Shown here: positions 56,794-64,000 of the stretch, one piece after another | Numbering within the stretch: the first letter of the stretch is position 1 | Layout: each line of letters opens with the position of its first letter | Assembly: GCF_004352915.1 (NCBI RefSeq) | Contig: NZ_SJSY01000063.1 | Span: 1 to 64,000, forward strand | DNA: 64,000 nt | Direction of reading: 5' to 3' | DNA from: Flavobacterium zhairuonense | Lineage (GTDB): Bacteria; Bacteroidota; Bacteroidia; Flavobacteriales; Flavobacteriaceae | Made by a program: the position numbers and the translations under genes | Notes under the pieces: generated by a model | Told to the model about the DNA's origin: nothing | Databases searched by the model: none | Seen by the model: the letters and a program-made list of their open reading frames with translations, nothing else

Positions 56794-58322
56794 TCTCTTC
56801 TTTCTCTAAGGTCACTTTCTATTTGAATTTCCATTTTTTTATCTATTTTGTAAAAGCACAGCATAACGGCGCTTATGATAAATATGAAACCAGGATAAAT
56901 ACTAACAGAAAGTTTAATTCCTTCGACTGCTGCGGGCACCTGATTGATTTCTTCGGCTACATAACCATATTTGGATAAAAAAGCCGCGCCTAATGCACCA
57001 CCAATACTTATTCCAATTTTTAATCCTACAAGCATTGCCGAAAAAACAGTAGCAGTTGCTCTTCTATGGTTTTTCCATTCGCTATAATCAGCTACATCAG
57101 CTATCATAGCCCATAATAACGGAATTGTTACTCCGTAAATAAAACCGTGTACTAATTGGGTAAGAAAAACTATTTCAATAGCTGTTCTGCTGTAAAAATT
57201 GAAAAATAATAGACTTGTAGCTGACAAAAAAATAAAACTTATATAAATGTTTCTTTTTCCAAAAGTATCTGCAAATGGCTTTGAAATTAAAATGCCTAGA
57301 ATCATAAAAAGAATTCCGCCAGCATTAAACAGACTAAATGCAGAAGTAGGAGCATCTTTTGGCCACTGAAAATCAACTAATCCCATTGAGATCATTTTAT
57401 TGTTGAGATCTTGGATAAATGCTGTAAAACCGATATTGTTCAAAAATAAGGTTTGCGCATCTGGGTCTAGGTAATACTTAAAATAAAATACATACATTCC
57501 CCCTTTTAAGGACAAGGTTATAAATACCAAAATAGTAACAAGCAACATAACTAGCCAGGGACCATTTTTGGACAAATCAGTAAAATCCTGTTTCACTGAA
57601 GATTCTTGTTTTTTAGAAGGAAGAATTCTTTCTTTGGTTGTAAAAAAAGTGATCAGCAAACAAATTGTGCCTAGCACAGCAAATAATATCATCGTATTTT
57701 TAAAGCCTACTGCTTTATCGCCATGGCCAAAAATTAAGACTAAAGGCAATAAAAGGGACTGAATCACAAATTGAGCAATCATTACTGCTACAAAGCGATA
57801 AGATGAAAGACTATTTCTTTCTTTCATATCTCCCGTCAAAACACCACTCAGGGCGACATAAGGCAAATTATTGGCTGAATATATTAGTACTAAAAAGAAA
57901 TAGGTTAGTAAAGTATAGACGATTTTGCCAGTTTCATTAAAATTTGGCGTTAAAAAAGTTAGAATAGAACCAATTCCAAAAGGTAATGCGGTCCATAAAA
58001 TCCAAGGTCTGAATTTCCCCCAGCGAGTTTGAGTACGATCAGCAATAATACCCATAATAATATTAAAAAAGGCACCAATAAAGCCGCCTATAAAAATAAT
58101 AACACTTGCAGTTCCGGCAGGAATTTTATAGACATCAGTATAAAAAAAAGCTAAAAAAGTAAGCAAAGTTTGAAAAATCAAATTGGCTGCAAAATCTCCT
58201 AAACCATAGCCTATTTTTTCTAACACCGAAAGTTTTTCGGTAGCTTTGTTGGCATATACGTAATGTTTTTTGCTTCTATCAGTGAAATGGTTTATAGCTA
58301 AAATAGTACTGAGTTTTTTCAT
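56787..58322 (-). CDS. GPH-family (MelB-like) sugar:cation symporter
   Basis: 511 residues with about 12 transmembrane helices. Family features: EKIGYGLGDFAANLIFQTLL, the ADRTQTRWGKFRPWILWTALPFG loop between helices 2 and 3, and ALSGVLTGDMKERNSLSSYR. Members (glycoside-pentoside-hexuronide transporters such as XynB/XylP types) import xylosides, melibiose or glucuronides with Na+ or H+. The ATG at 58322 is preferred over a TTG two codons upstream. It probably feeds the cytoplasmic GH43 at 22412. Lone gene on the minus strand. Confidence 0.9.
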   Translation of the reverse strand: MKKLSTILAINHFTDRSKKHYVYANKATEKLSVLEKIGYGLGDFAANLIFQTLLTFLAFFYTDVYKIPAGTASVIIFIGGFIGAFFNIIMGIIADRTQTRWGKFRPWILWTALPFGIGSILTFLTPNFNETGKIVYTLLTYFFLVLIYSANNLPYVALSGVLTGDMKERNSLSSYRFVAVMIAQFVIQSLLLPLVLIFGHGDKAVGFKNTMILFAVLGTICLLITFFTTKERILPSKKQESSVKQDFTDLSKNGPWLVMLLVTILVFITLSLKGGMYVFYFKYYLDPDAQTLFLNNIGFTAFIQDLNNKMISMGLVDFQWPKDAPTSAFSLFNAGGILFMILGILISKPFADTFGKRNIYISFIFLSATSLLFFNFYSRTAIEIVFLTQLVHGFIYGVTIPLLWAMIADVADYSEWKNHRRATATVFSAMLVGLKIGISIGGALGAAFLSKYGYVAEEINQVPAAVEGIKLSVSIYPGFIFIISAVMLCFYKIDKKMEIQIESDLRERREN

Positions 58323-58544
58323 TTGCAAAAATTTCCTTCCTTTTAATAATTCGAATAAAATGCTACCTGTAAAAATAGCTTGAAAGTTGAAATAAGATTG
58401 TCACTTTTGAAGCCTTTAATAGAACATTTGAAGCATTCTTTTGTTTCGATAAATCTTTTAAATATAAATTGCTATTTTCGCTTCATAAGTTTCTAAAAAC
58501 TCCTGCAACCCAAGTCATTATTTACACTTTTACAATTTATTTAT

Positions 58545-60662
58545 ATGCGTATTCAATACCTTTTATTTTTTGTTTTCTGCTTTTTTTTAAGTTGCGATAA
58601 AAAACAGAATCAAAAAGAATATCATAAATATACGAATGATTTGATCAATGAGACAAGTCCGTATCTTTTACAGCATGCGCACAATCCTGTAAATTGGAAA
58701 CCGTGGAATAAGAAAGTTTTAGATCAGGCAAAAGCAGAGAATAAGCTTATCATTATTTCAGTAGGATATTCGTCTTGTCATTGGTGTCATGTTATGGAAA
58801 AAGAAAGTTTTGAAAACGATTCTGTTGCCAAATTAATGAATGACAATTTCATCAGCATAAAAGTTGATAGAGAAGAACGCCCAGACATTGACCAAATTTA
58901 TATGAATGCCGTACAATTGATGACTGGCGAAGGCGGATGGCCATTAAATTGCATTGCACTTCCAGATGGTCGTCCAATTTTTGGAGGGACTTATTTTACA
59001 AAACAACAATGGACAAAAGCTTTAACCGAAATTTCTAGTTTATACAAGAAAGACCCAAATAAGACCAGCGAATATGCAGATAAATTAGTAAAAGGAATTC
59101 AAGAATCACAATTAATTGCGGTCAATACTAATGCTGTCAATTTTAATAAAACGGAGATATCGGCTTCTGTAAAATCATGGAAAGAACACTTTGATCATAA
59201 AGATGGAGGTTTAGTTGGCCAAACCAAATTTCCAATGCCAGCTTCTTTACAATTTTTGCTGCGTTACAGTGTCCAGAATAATGATAAAGCAATTCGAAAT
59301 TTTGTTTTCAATACAATGACAAAAATGGCTGATGGCGGAATTTATGATGCTATCGGTGGTGGATTTTCCAGATATTCGGTAGATACAAAATGGCATATTC
59401 CTCACTTTGAAAAAATGCTGTACGATAACGCGCAGTTGGTAAGTTTATATTCCGAGGCCTATCTGGTTTCAAAGAATGAACTTTATAAAAAGACAGTATA
59501 TGAGACGCTGAATTTTGTGGAACGAGAACTCATGGCTTCTAACGGAGCTTTTTATTCTTCGATAGATGCTGACAGCAAAAACAAAGAAAATAAATTAGAG
59601 GAAGGCGCGTATTATGTTTGGGATAAAAAAGAATTGCAGTCATTATTAAAATCAGATTATTTGCTTTTTCAGAAGTACTATAATAGTAATGAACAAGGTT
59701 TATGGGAAAACCAAAAATATGTTTTATTTAAAAATCAGTCGGATAAAGAGTTTGCTTTTCAAAATAAATTGACTTCAGCTCAATTGGATTCAAAAATTAA
59801 AAACTGGAAGCATATTCTTTTAGCAGCACGAAATAAAAGACCTCGTCCACATGTCGATAATAAAACATTGACTTCATGGAACGCTTTAATGATAAAAGGT
59901 TATGTAACTGCATATAGAACATTTAAGAATCTGCATTATAAAGAGGTCGCTTTAAAAAATGCCAACTTTATTGTGGATAATCAAATGCAAAAAGATGGAA
60001 GTTTGAATCATAATTATAAAGATGACAAAAGCAGTATTGCTGGTTTTGCAGAAGATTATGCCAGTGTTGTAGATGCTTTTATTGCGCTATATCAAATTAC
60101 GCTTGATGAAAAATGGCTGAACAAATCAAAGCAATTAACTGATTACGCTATCAAACATTTTCAGGATAAAAAATCAGACCTTTTTTATTTTGCAACTGAT
60201 GCTTCTACAGGTTTAATAGCACGAAAAATGGAAGTGGTAGATAATGTTATTCCGAGTTCCAACTCAATTTTGGCGCATAATTTATTTTTATTGGGACATT
60301 ATTATTCTAATGATATTTATTCAGAAACTGCACAGCGAATGTTGAATAACATAAAAGTTAATGCTTTAGAAGCGCCTATGGAATACTACAATTGGTTGGA
60401 TTTAATGCTGAATTATACTGATAATTATTTTGAAGTAGCCATTTCTGGTAAAGAGGCTATGTCCAAAACAAATCAACTTCAAAGTTATTATTTGCCTAAT
60501 ATTTTGATTGTCGGATCCACAAAAGAGAGCAGGATTCCTTTATTAGAAAATCGTTTTGATGAAAATGAAACTTACATCTATATATGCGTAAACAAATCTT
60601 GTAAAAAACCTGAAGTGGATGTTGTAACGGCAGTCAGTAAAATCAATAGCAATATTCAGTAA
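58545..60662 (+). CDS. Thioredoxin-domain YyaL/SSP411-like lipoprotein
   Basis: 705 residues. A lipoprotein signal ([17 protein letters not shown]) precedes the DUF255/thioredoxin-like domain ([34 protein letters not shown] with a Cxx[17 protein letters not shown]) and a long (alpha/alpha)6-barrel-like region ([38 protein letters not shown]). Function of the family is unsettled; the second domain resembles N-acylglucosamine epimerase-like barrels. Family members are usually cytoplasmic, so the lipoprotein signal is noteworthy. Its link to the sugar locus is unclear. Confidence 0.85.
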   Translation: MRIQYLLFFVFCFFLSCDKKQNQKEYHKYTNDLINETSPYLLQHAHNPVNWKPWNKKVLDQAKAENKLIIISVGYSSCHWCHVMEKESFENDSVAKLMNDNFISIKVDREERPDIDQIYMNAVQLMTGEGGWPLNCIALPDGRPIFGGTYFTKQQWTKALTEISSLYKKDPNKTSEYADKLVKGIQESQLIAVNTNAVNFNKTEISASVKSWKEHFDHKDGGLVGQTKFPMPASLQFLLRYSVQNNDKAIRNFVFNTMTKMADGGIYDAIGGGFSRYSVDTKWHIPHFEKMLYDNAQLVSLYSEAYLVSKNELYKKTVYETLNFVERELMASNGAFYSSIDADSKNKENKLEEGAYYVWDKKELQSLLKSDYLLFQKYYNSNEQGLWENQKYVLFKNQSDKEFAFQNKLTSAQLDSKIKNWKHILLAARNKRPRPHVDNKTLTSWNALMIKGYVTAYRTFKNLHYKEVALKNANFIVDNQMQKDGSLNHNYKDDKSSIAGFAEDYASVVDAFIALYQITLDEKWLNKSKQLTDYAIKHFQDKKSDLFYFATDASTGLIARKMEVVDNVIPSSNSILAHNLFLLGHYYSNDIYSETAQRMLNNIKVNALEAPMEYYNWLDLMLNYTDNYFEVAISGKEAMSKTNQLQSYYLPNILIVGSTKESRIPLLENRFDENETYIYICVNKSCKKPEVDVVTAVSKINSNIQ

Positions 60663-60880
60663 ATAATGCCTATATGTTCTTGATTAACTGAGTTTTGATA
60701 GAAAAATTGTAATGATTTTTTTACGACTTGTTCAAAGAATATTTAATAAGGGTTATAAATCTGTAAGTTTCTTTAGTAAAGCATAAGTGAAAATACAGAT
60801 ATTGTACTTTATTGGTATAAAAATAATATATATGATTTTTTTATAACTAATTTTTTATTAAAAATTAATGTTTTTTATTG

Positions 60881-60918
60881 CACAACCGGTTGTGTTTTAA
60901 TTTGTTTTTTTATATTTG
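60881..60918 (+). promoter_or_regulatory. Operator-overlapped promoter upstream of GH97
   Basis: CACAACCGGTTGTG (60881-60894) is a perfect 14-bp palindrome. Its TTG (60890-60892) is the -33, and TATATTTG (60911-60918) follows after 18 bases. Palindrome position, spacing and the downstream TAATAAATACACTTATT match the promoter at 23855. Part of the 540-bp gap 60663-61204, which also contains a 30-codon frame and a terminator. Confidence 0.75.
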
Positions 60919-61021
60919 TAATAAATACACTTATTCATGATTAGATAAAATTTTCATATCGTTATTGAATAAGTAAATAAAGTTAGTATTGCATTTAATT
61001 GTTTTATTATAAAGCAATTAT

Positions 61022-61114
61022 ATGTTGAAAGATAAAAATTGGTTTAAAAGTTTGTGGTGGGTTATAAGTGTTATTTTACAGAATCTGTTTATAACTAAAT
61101 GCCTTAGTTTTTAA
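61022..61114 (+). CDS. Possible 30-residue leader/small membrane peptide
   Basis: An ATG-to-TAA frame encoding MLKDKNWFKSLWWVISVILQ plus ten more residues (NLFITKCLSF). A charged N-terminus precedes a hydrophobic stretch with WW. It lies ~95 bases after the predicted transcription start and ends 6 bases before a terminator. It may be a real small membrane protein, a leader peptide for attenuation, or chance. There is no homology evidence by eye. Confidence 0.3.
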   Translation: MLKDKNWFKSLWWVISVILQNLFITKCLSF

Positions 61115-61119
61115 ATCGT

Positions 61120-61150
61120 AAAGCCGGAAGCTTAATCCTTTCGGCTTTTT
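61120..61150 (+). terminator. Terminator/attenuator inside the GH97 leader
   Basis: AAAGCCGGAAG and CTTTCGGCTTT arms followed by TTAATT, with a short loop. It sits between the operator-promoter at 60881 and the GH97 start at 61205 on the same strand, so it would cut the transcript short unless read through. Confidence 0.75.
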
Positions 61151-61204
61151 AATTGCTTCATAATTATTCTATTTATAATCTGGCTGATCGAATTACCCAA
61201 AATC

Positions 61205-63142
61205 ATGAAATTAAAAATTATCTTACTGCTTTTCGCTTCATTTAACATCTCTCATATTTGGTCGCAAAATATCATTTTGCAATCGCCAAATGGAAAAATT
61301 AGGACGGTTTTACATGCTGTTGATTCAACTATAAAAAGTGAATGGTACTTGAAAATATCTTATAAAACGGCTGACCAGATGACAGAAATATTACCGAAGG
61401 TAAATTTAGGTCTTTCAAGAAGTGATCAGGATTTTTCAAAAGAGCTTCATTTTTTAAAAGCGACAAAGCCAAAACCAATTATAGATCGATATGAACTTCC
61501 ATTTGGGAAGAAGTCAGTGCGCGAAAACTCTGCCAATGAAATAACTGTTTCTTTCGAGAATCCGAGCAAAGCCAAATTAAATATTATTATAAGAGCCTAT
61601 AATGATGGTGTTACATTTCGATATGAATTTCCAGAAAAACAAGGTTCTTATATCATTAATGAAGAATTTACAGCTTATCAAATACCAAAAGAAAACAAGC
61701 GATGGCTAGAAAAATGGAATCCGGCCAATGAAGGATTATACGCTTCATCCAGTGATGATAAAATTCTTCGGCAGGAATGGTGTTATCCGGCGCTGTTTAA
61801 TTCCTCAGATAAATCATGTTGGTTTTTATTACATGAGGCTGATTTAAACCGCAGTTATTGCGGAACAAAATTAAGCAATATTAAAGAGATCGATACGTAC
61901 AAACTTACTTTTCCCGATCAACAGGATGCGAGAGGAACTGGTGAATCAAAACCAAAAACTTCACTTCCGTGGAAATCACCTTGGCGGGTAATTACTATTG
62001 GCAGTTTAGCAGATATTGTTGAGAGTACATTGGTAGAAGATGTTTCGGCTCCAACTGCTTTTAAAAATACTGATTGGATAAAACCGGGAAAAGTTTCCTG
62101 GAATTATTGGTCAAGCAATCACGGAACGAAAGATTTTAAAATTGTATGCGAGTTTACAGATTTAGCTGTAGAAATGAATTGGCCTTATACGCTTTTGGAC
62201 TGGGAATGGGATGCTATGTCAAATGGCGGAAATTTAGAAGATGCTTTAAAATATATCCATTCAAAAGGCATAAGACCTTTGATGTGGTATAATTCAGGAG
62301 GAGATCACACATGGGTTCCGTCAACACCGAAAGACCGAATGCTGACGCATAAAAATAGAGTAGAAGAATTTACAAAACTTAAAAAACTTGGCGTCGCTGG
62401 GGTTAAAGTTGATTTTTTCGAAAGCGAAAAGCAGGATATGATCAACTATTATCTGGATATTCTGGAAGATGCCGCACAATTTGAAATCATGGTCTATTTT
62501 CATGGCTGTATTGTACCACGTGGCTGGTCAAGAACTTATCCAAATTTAATGACTTATGAAGCTGTACGAGGCGCTGAGTGGTATAATAACGGAACTGAAT
62601 TTTCAACCACAGCGCCAGAACATAATACTATTTTGCCTTTTGCAAGAAATGTAGTAGGGGCAATGGATTATACTCCCGTGACTTTTACCAATTCTCAGTT
62701 TCCACATCACACTTCTTATGGACATGAATTGGCGCTTTCCGTACTTTTTGAGTCTCCTTTCCAACATTTTGCGGACAGGCCTGAAGGATATTACCAATTA
62801 CCTGACGAGGCGAAAAACTTCTTAAAAGAAGTTCCAACAACGTGGGATGCAACCAAACTTATAGATGGTTATCCAGGCAAAGATGTGATAATGGCGCGCA
62901 GAAAAGGAGGCTCTTGGTACATTGGCGGAATTAGTGCCTCAGAACGTGAAGAGCTTACAAAAGAAATCAAACTGGATTTTTTAGAAGAAGGGATTGATTA
63001 TCGTGTCGTTGTTATTGCAGATGGAAAACACGATAAAGCATTTTCTTCCCAAGTTTTGGAAGTAAATAGAGATAAGACGATTGAAGTGAAATTGCTTAGA
63101 AGAGGAGGCTTTGTGATTTCATTAATTCCGATTGAAAAATAA
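61205..63142 (+). CDS. GH97 alpha-glycosidase, retaining type
   Basis: 645 residues with a signal peptide (ending HIWSQ). N-terminal beta-supersandwich (NGKIRTVLHAV, NDGVTFRYEFP), then a TIM barrel (YTLLDWEWDAMSNGG, RPLMWYNSGGDHTW), and C-terminal sandwich. The strand with GVAGVKVDFFES (Asp ~400) and YEAVRGAEW (Glu ~451) matches the nucleophile and acid/base positions of retaining GH97 alpha-galactosidases, unlike inverting SusB-type alpha-glucosidases which lack that Asp. It probably removes alpha-galactose or a similar alpha side group from the glycan. A GH43 gene follows after 42 bases. Confidence 0.9.
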   Translation: MKLKIILLLFASFNISHIWSQNIILQSPNGKIRTVLHAVDSTIKSEWYLKISYKTADQMTEILPKVNLGLSRSDQDFSKELHFLKATKPKPIIDRYELPFGKKSVRENSANEITVSFENPSKAKLNIIIRAYNDGVTFRYEFPEKQGSYIINEEFTAYQIPKENKRWLEKWNPANEGLYASSSDDKILRQEWCYPALFNSSDKSCWFLLHEADLNRSYCGTKLSNIKEIDTYKLTFPDQQDARGTGESKPKTSLPWKSPWRVITIGSLADIVESTLVEDVSAPTAFKNTDWIKPGKVSWNYWSSNHGTKDFKIVCEFTDLAVEMNWPYTLLDWEWDAMSNGGNLEDALKYIHSKGIRPLMWYNSGGDHTWVPSTPKDRMLTHKNRVEEFTKLKKLGVAGVKVDFFESEKQDMINYYLDILEDAAQFEIMVYFHGCIVPRGWSRTYPNLMTYEAVRGAEWYNNGTEFSTTAPEHNTILPFARNVVGAMDYTPVTFTNSQFPHHTSYGHELALSVLFESPFQHFADRPEGYYQLPDEAKNFLKEVPTTWDATKLIDGYPGKDVIMARRKGGSWYIGGISASEREELTKEIKLDFLEEGIDYRVVVIADGKHDKAFSSQVLEVNRDKTIEVKLLRRGGFVISLIPIEK

Positions 63143-63184
63143 AATAATTGCAAAAAAATAACTATTAACCCAAAAACCACAATA

Positions 63185-64000
63185 ATGAAAAACCAAATTA
63201 AAATAGCATTTATAGTAATGTGCTGTTTATCAGTAGTTAAATTGAAAGCGCAAAATCCTATTATCAAAGATATTTTTACTGCTGATCCGGCTCCAATTGT
63301 ACATAAAGGAACCTTGTATTTATATACAGGCCATGATGTACCAACAGAGCAGGATACAAACTACAAAATGGCCGACTGGCATGTGTTTTCTACAACCAAC
63401 ATGAAAGATTGGAAAGATCATGGAGCACTGCTTTCACCTAGCACATTTTCATGGGCAACAGGCGATGCTTATGCCGCTCAATGTATTGAAAGAGATGGCA
63501 AATTTTACTGGTTTGTCTCTACATTTCATAAAAAAGATGATAGAAGTGCCGGCGGAGCCGCAATTGGTGTAGCGGTTTCGGACAGTCCTGTTGGACCTTT
63601 TAAAGATGCAATTGGCAAAGCACTTATTATAAATGAAATGACTACAGACATGAAATATGCTTGGGACGATATTGACCCAACTGTATTTGTTGACGATGAT
63701 GGTCAAACTTATATGTTTTGGGGAAATGGAAGCTGCAAATGGGTTAAACTTAAAAAAAACATGACAGAATTGGATGGGGAGATTACTACTTTCAAACCCA
63801 AGAATTATATCGAAGGGCCTTGGGTTTATAAAAGAAAAGGGCTTTACTATTTGGTCTATGCCAGTGCAGGCACAAAACCAGAAATGATTGAATATTGCAC
63901 GGCTAAAAGCATCACAGGACCATGGACTTATCAAGGAATTATTCAGGAAAATGTACAAAATAGTTTTACCACACACCCAGGTATTATTGACTTTAAAGGC
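63185..64000 (+). CDS. GH43 glycosidase, N-terminal part (runs off the window)
   Basis: 272 codons are visible from the ATG at 63185, with no stop before the window end. A signal peptide (MKNQIKIAFIVMCCLSVVKL, then KAQ) precedes a GH43 domain with Asp in FTADPAPIV (~33), Asp in DDIDPTVFVDD (~163) and Glu in NYIEGPWVYK (~209). The ADPAP and TGHDVPTEQDTNYKM motifs resemble arabinoxylan-type GH43 arabinofuranosidases. Co-transcribed with GH97. Confidence 0.9.
   Translation, partial: MKNQIKIAFIVMCCLSVVKLKAQNPIIKDIFTADPAPIVHKGTLYLYTGHDVPTEQDTNYKMADWHVFSTTNMKDWKDHGALLSPSTFSWATGDAYAAQCIERDGKFYWFVSTFHKKDDRSAGGAAIGVAVSDSPVGPFKDAIGKALIINEMTTDMKYAWDDIDPTVFVDDDGQTYMFWGNGSCKWVKLKKNMTELDGEITTFKPKNYIEGPWVYKRKGLYYLVYASAGTKPEMIEYCTAKSITGPWTYQGIIQENVQNSFTTHPGIIDFKG

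Overview
The window looks like chromosomal DNA from a Flavobacterium-type member of the Bacteroidota. The signs are low G+C, Type IX secretion (T9SS) C-terminal sorting domains, a SprB-repeat adhesin, a GLPGLI protein, a SusC/SusD pair, a hybrid two-component regulator, and promoters that fit the Bacteroidota pattern TTG-N17-23-TAnnTTTG. I found no rRNA, tRNA, CRISPR array or transposase gene.

Region 1 (1-6.9 kb) holds the C-terminal part of a T9SS-secreted SprB-repeat adhesin and a small outer-membrane barrel. Convergent to them, across a bidirectional terminator, is a two-gene operon of a TonB-receptor-like outer-membrane protein and a GLPGLI protein.

Region 2 (7.3-22.1 kb) is an accessory island. 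It is bracketed by two diverged direct copies of a ~425-bp non-coding element. Each copy has paired GTACAA motifs on both sides of a hairpin, and the hairpin sequence differs between copies although the pairing is kept. Inside are four tandem fibre-like secreted proteins with a near-identical 84-residue C-terminal module, a small T9SS-sorted protein, a 2258-residue SpvB/FG-GAP/RHS protein with a SleB-like (cell-wall hydrolase) tip, and an ATGA-coupled lipoprotein that is the likely immunity protein. A secreted M23 peptidase follows on the other strand.

Region 3 (22.4-43 kb and 54.5-64 kb) is a hemicellulose (probably decorated xylan) utilisation locus. It encodes three GH43 enzymes, a multi-domain CE6/CE1/CE1 esterase, GH95, two GH3 enzymes, GH97, a GPH-family sugar symporter, a hybrid two-component regulator and a SusC/SusD pair. 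A palindrome CAACCGGTTG lies upstream of three genes (22412, 23978, 61205); in two cases it overlaps the -33 element of an otherwise near-identical promoter. This suggests a LacI-type repressor encoded outside the window. GH enzymes in the periplasm or at the surface, the SusC/D importer, the symporter and a GH43 without signal peptide would together take the polymer to cytoplasmic pentoses.

Region 4 (43.2-54.2 kb), placed between SusC/D and the second GH3, is a cluster of two vanadium-haloperoxidase/PAP2-like proteins, two large FG-GAP + ASPIC/UnbV lipoproteins, a DoxX-like membrane protein, an outer-membrane barrel and one unrecognised small protein. Its substrate and role cannot be read from the sequence. 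It and the RHS island are the most novel parts of the window.
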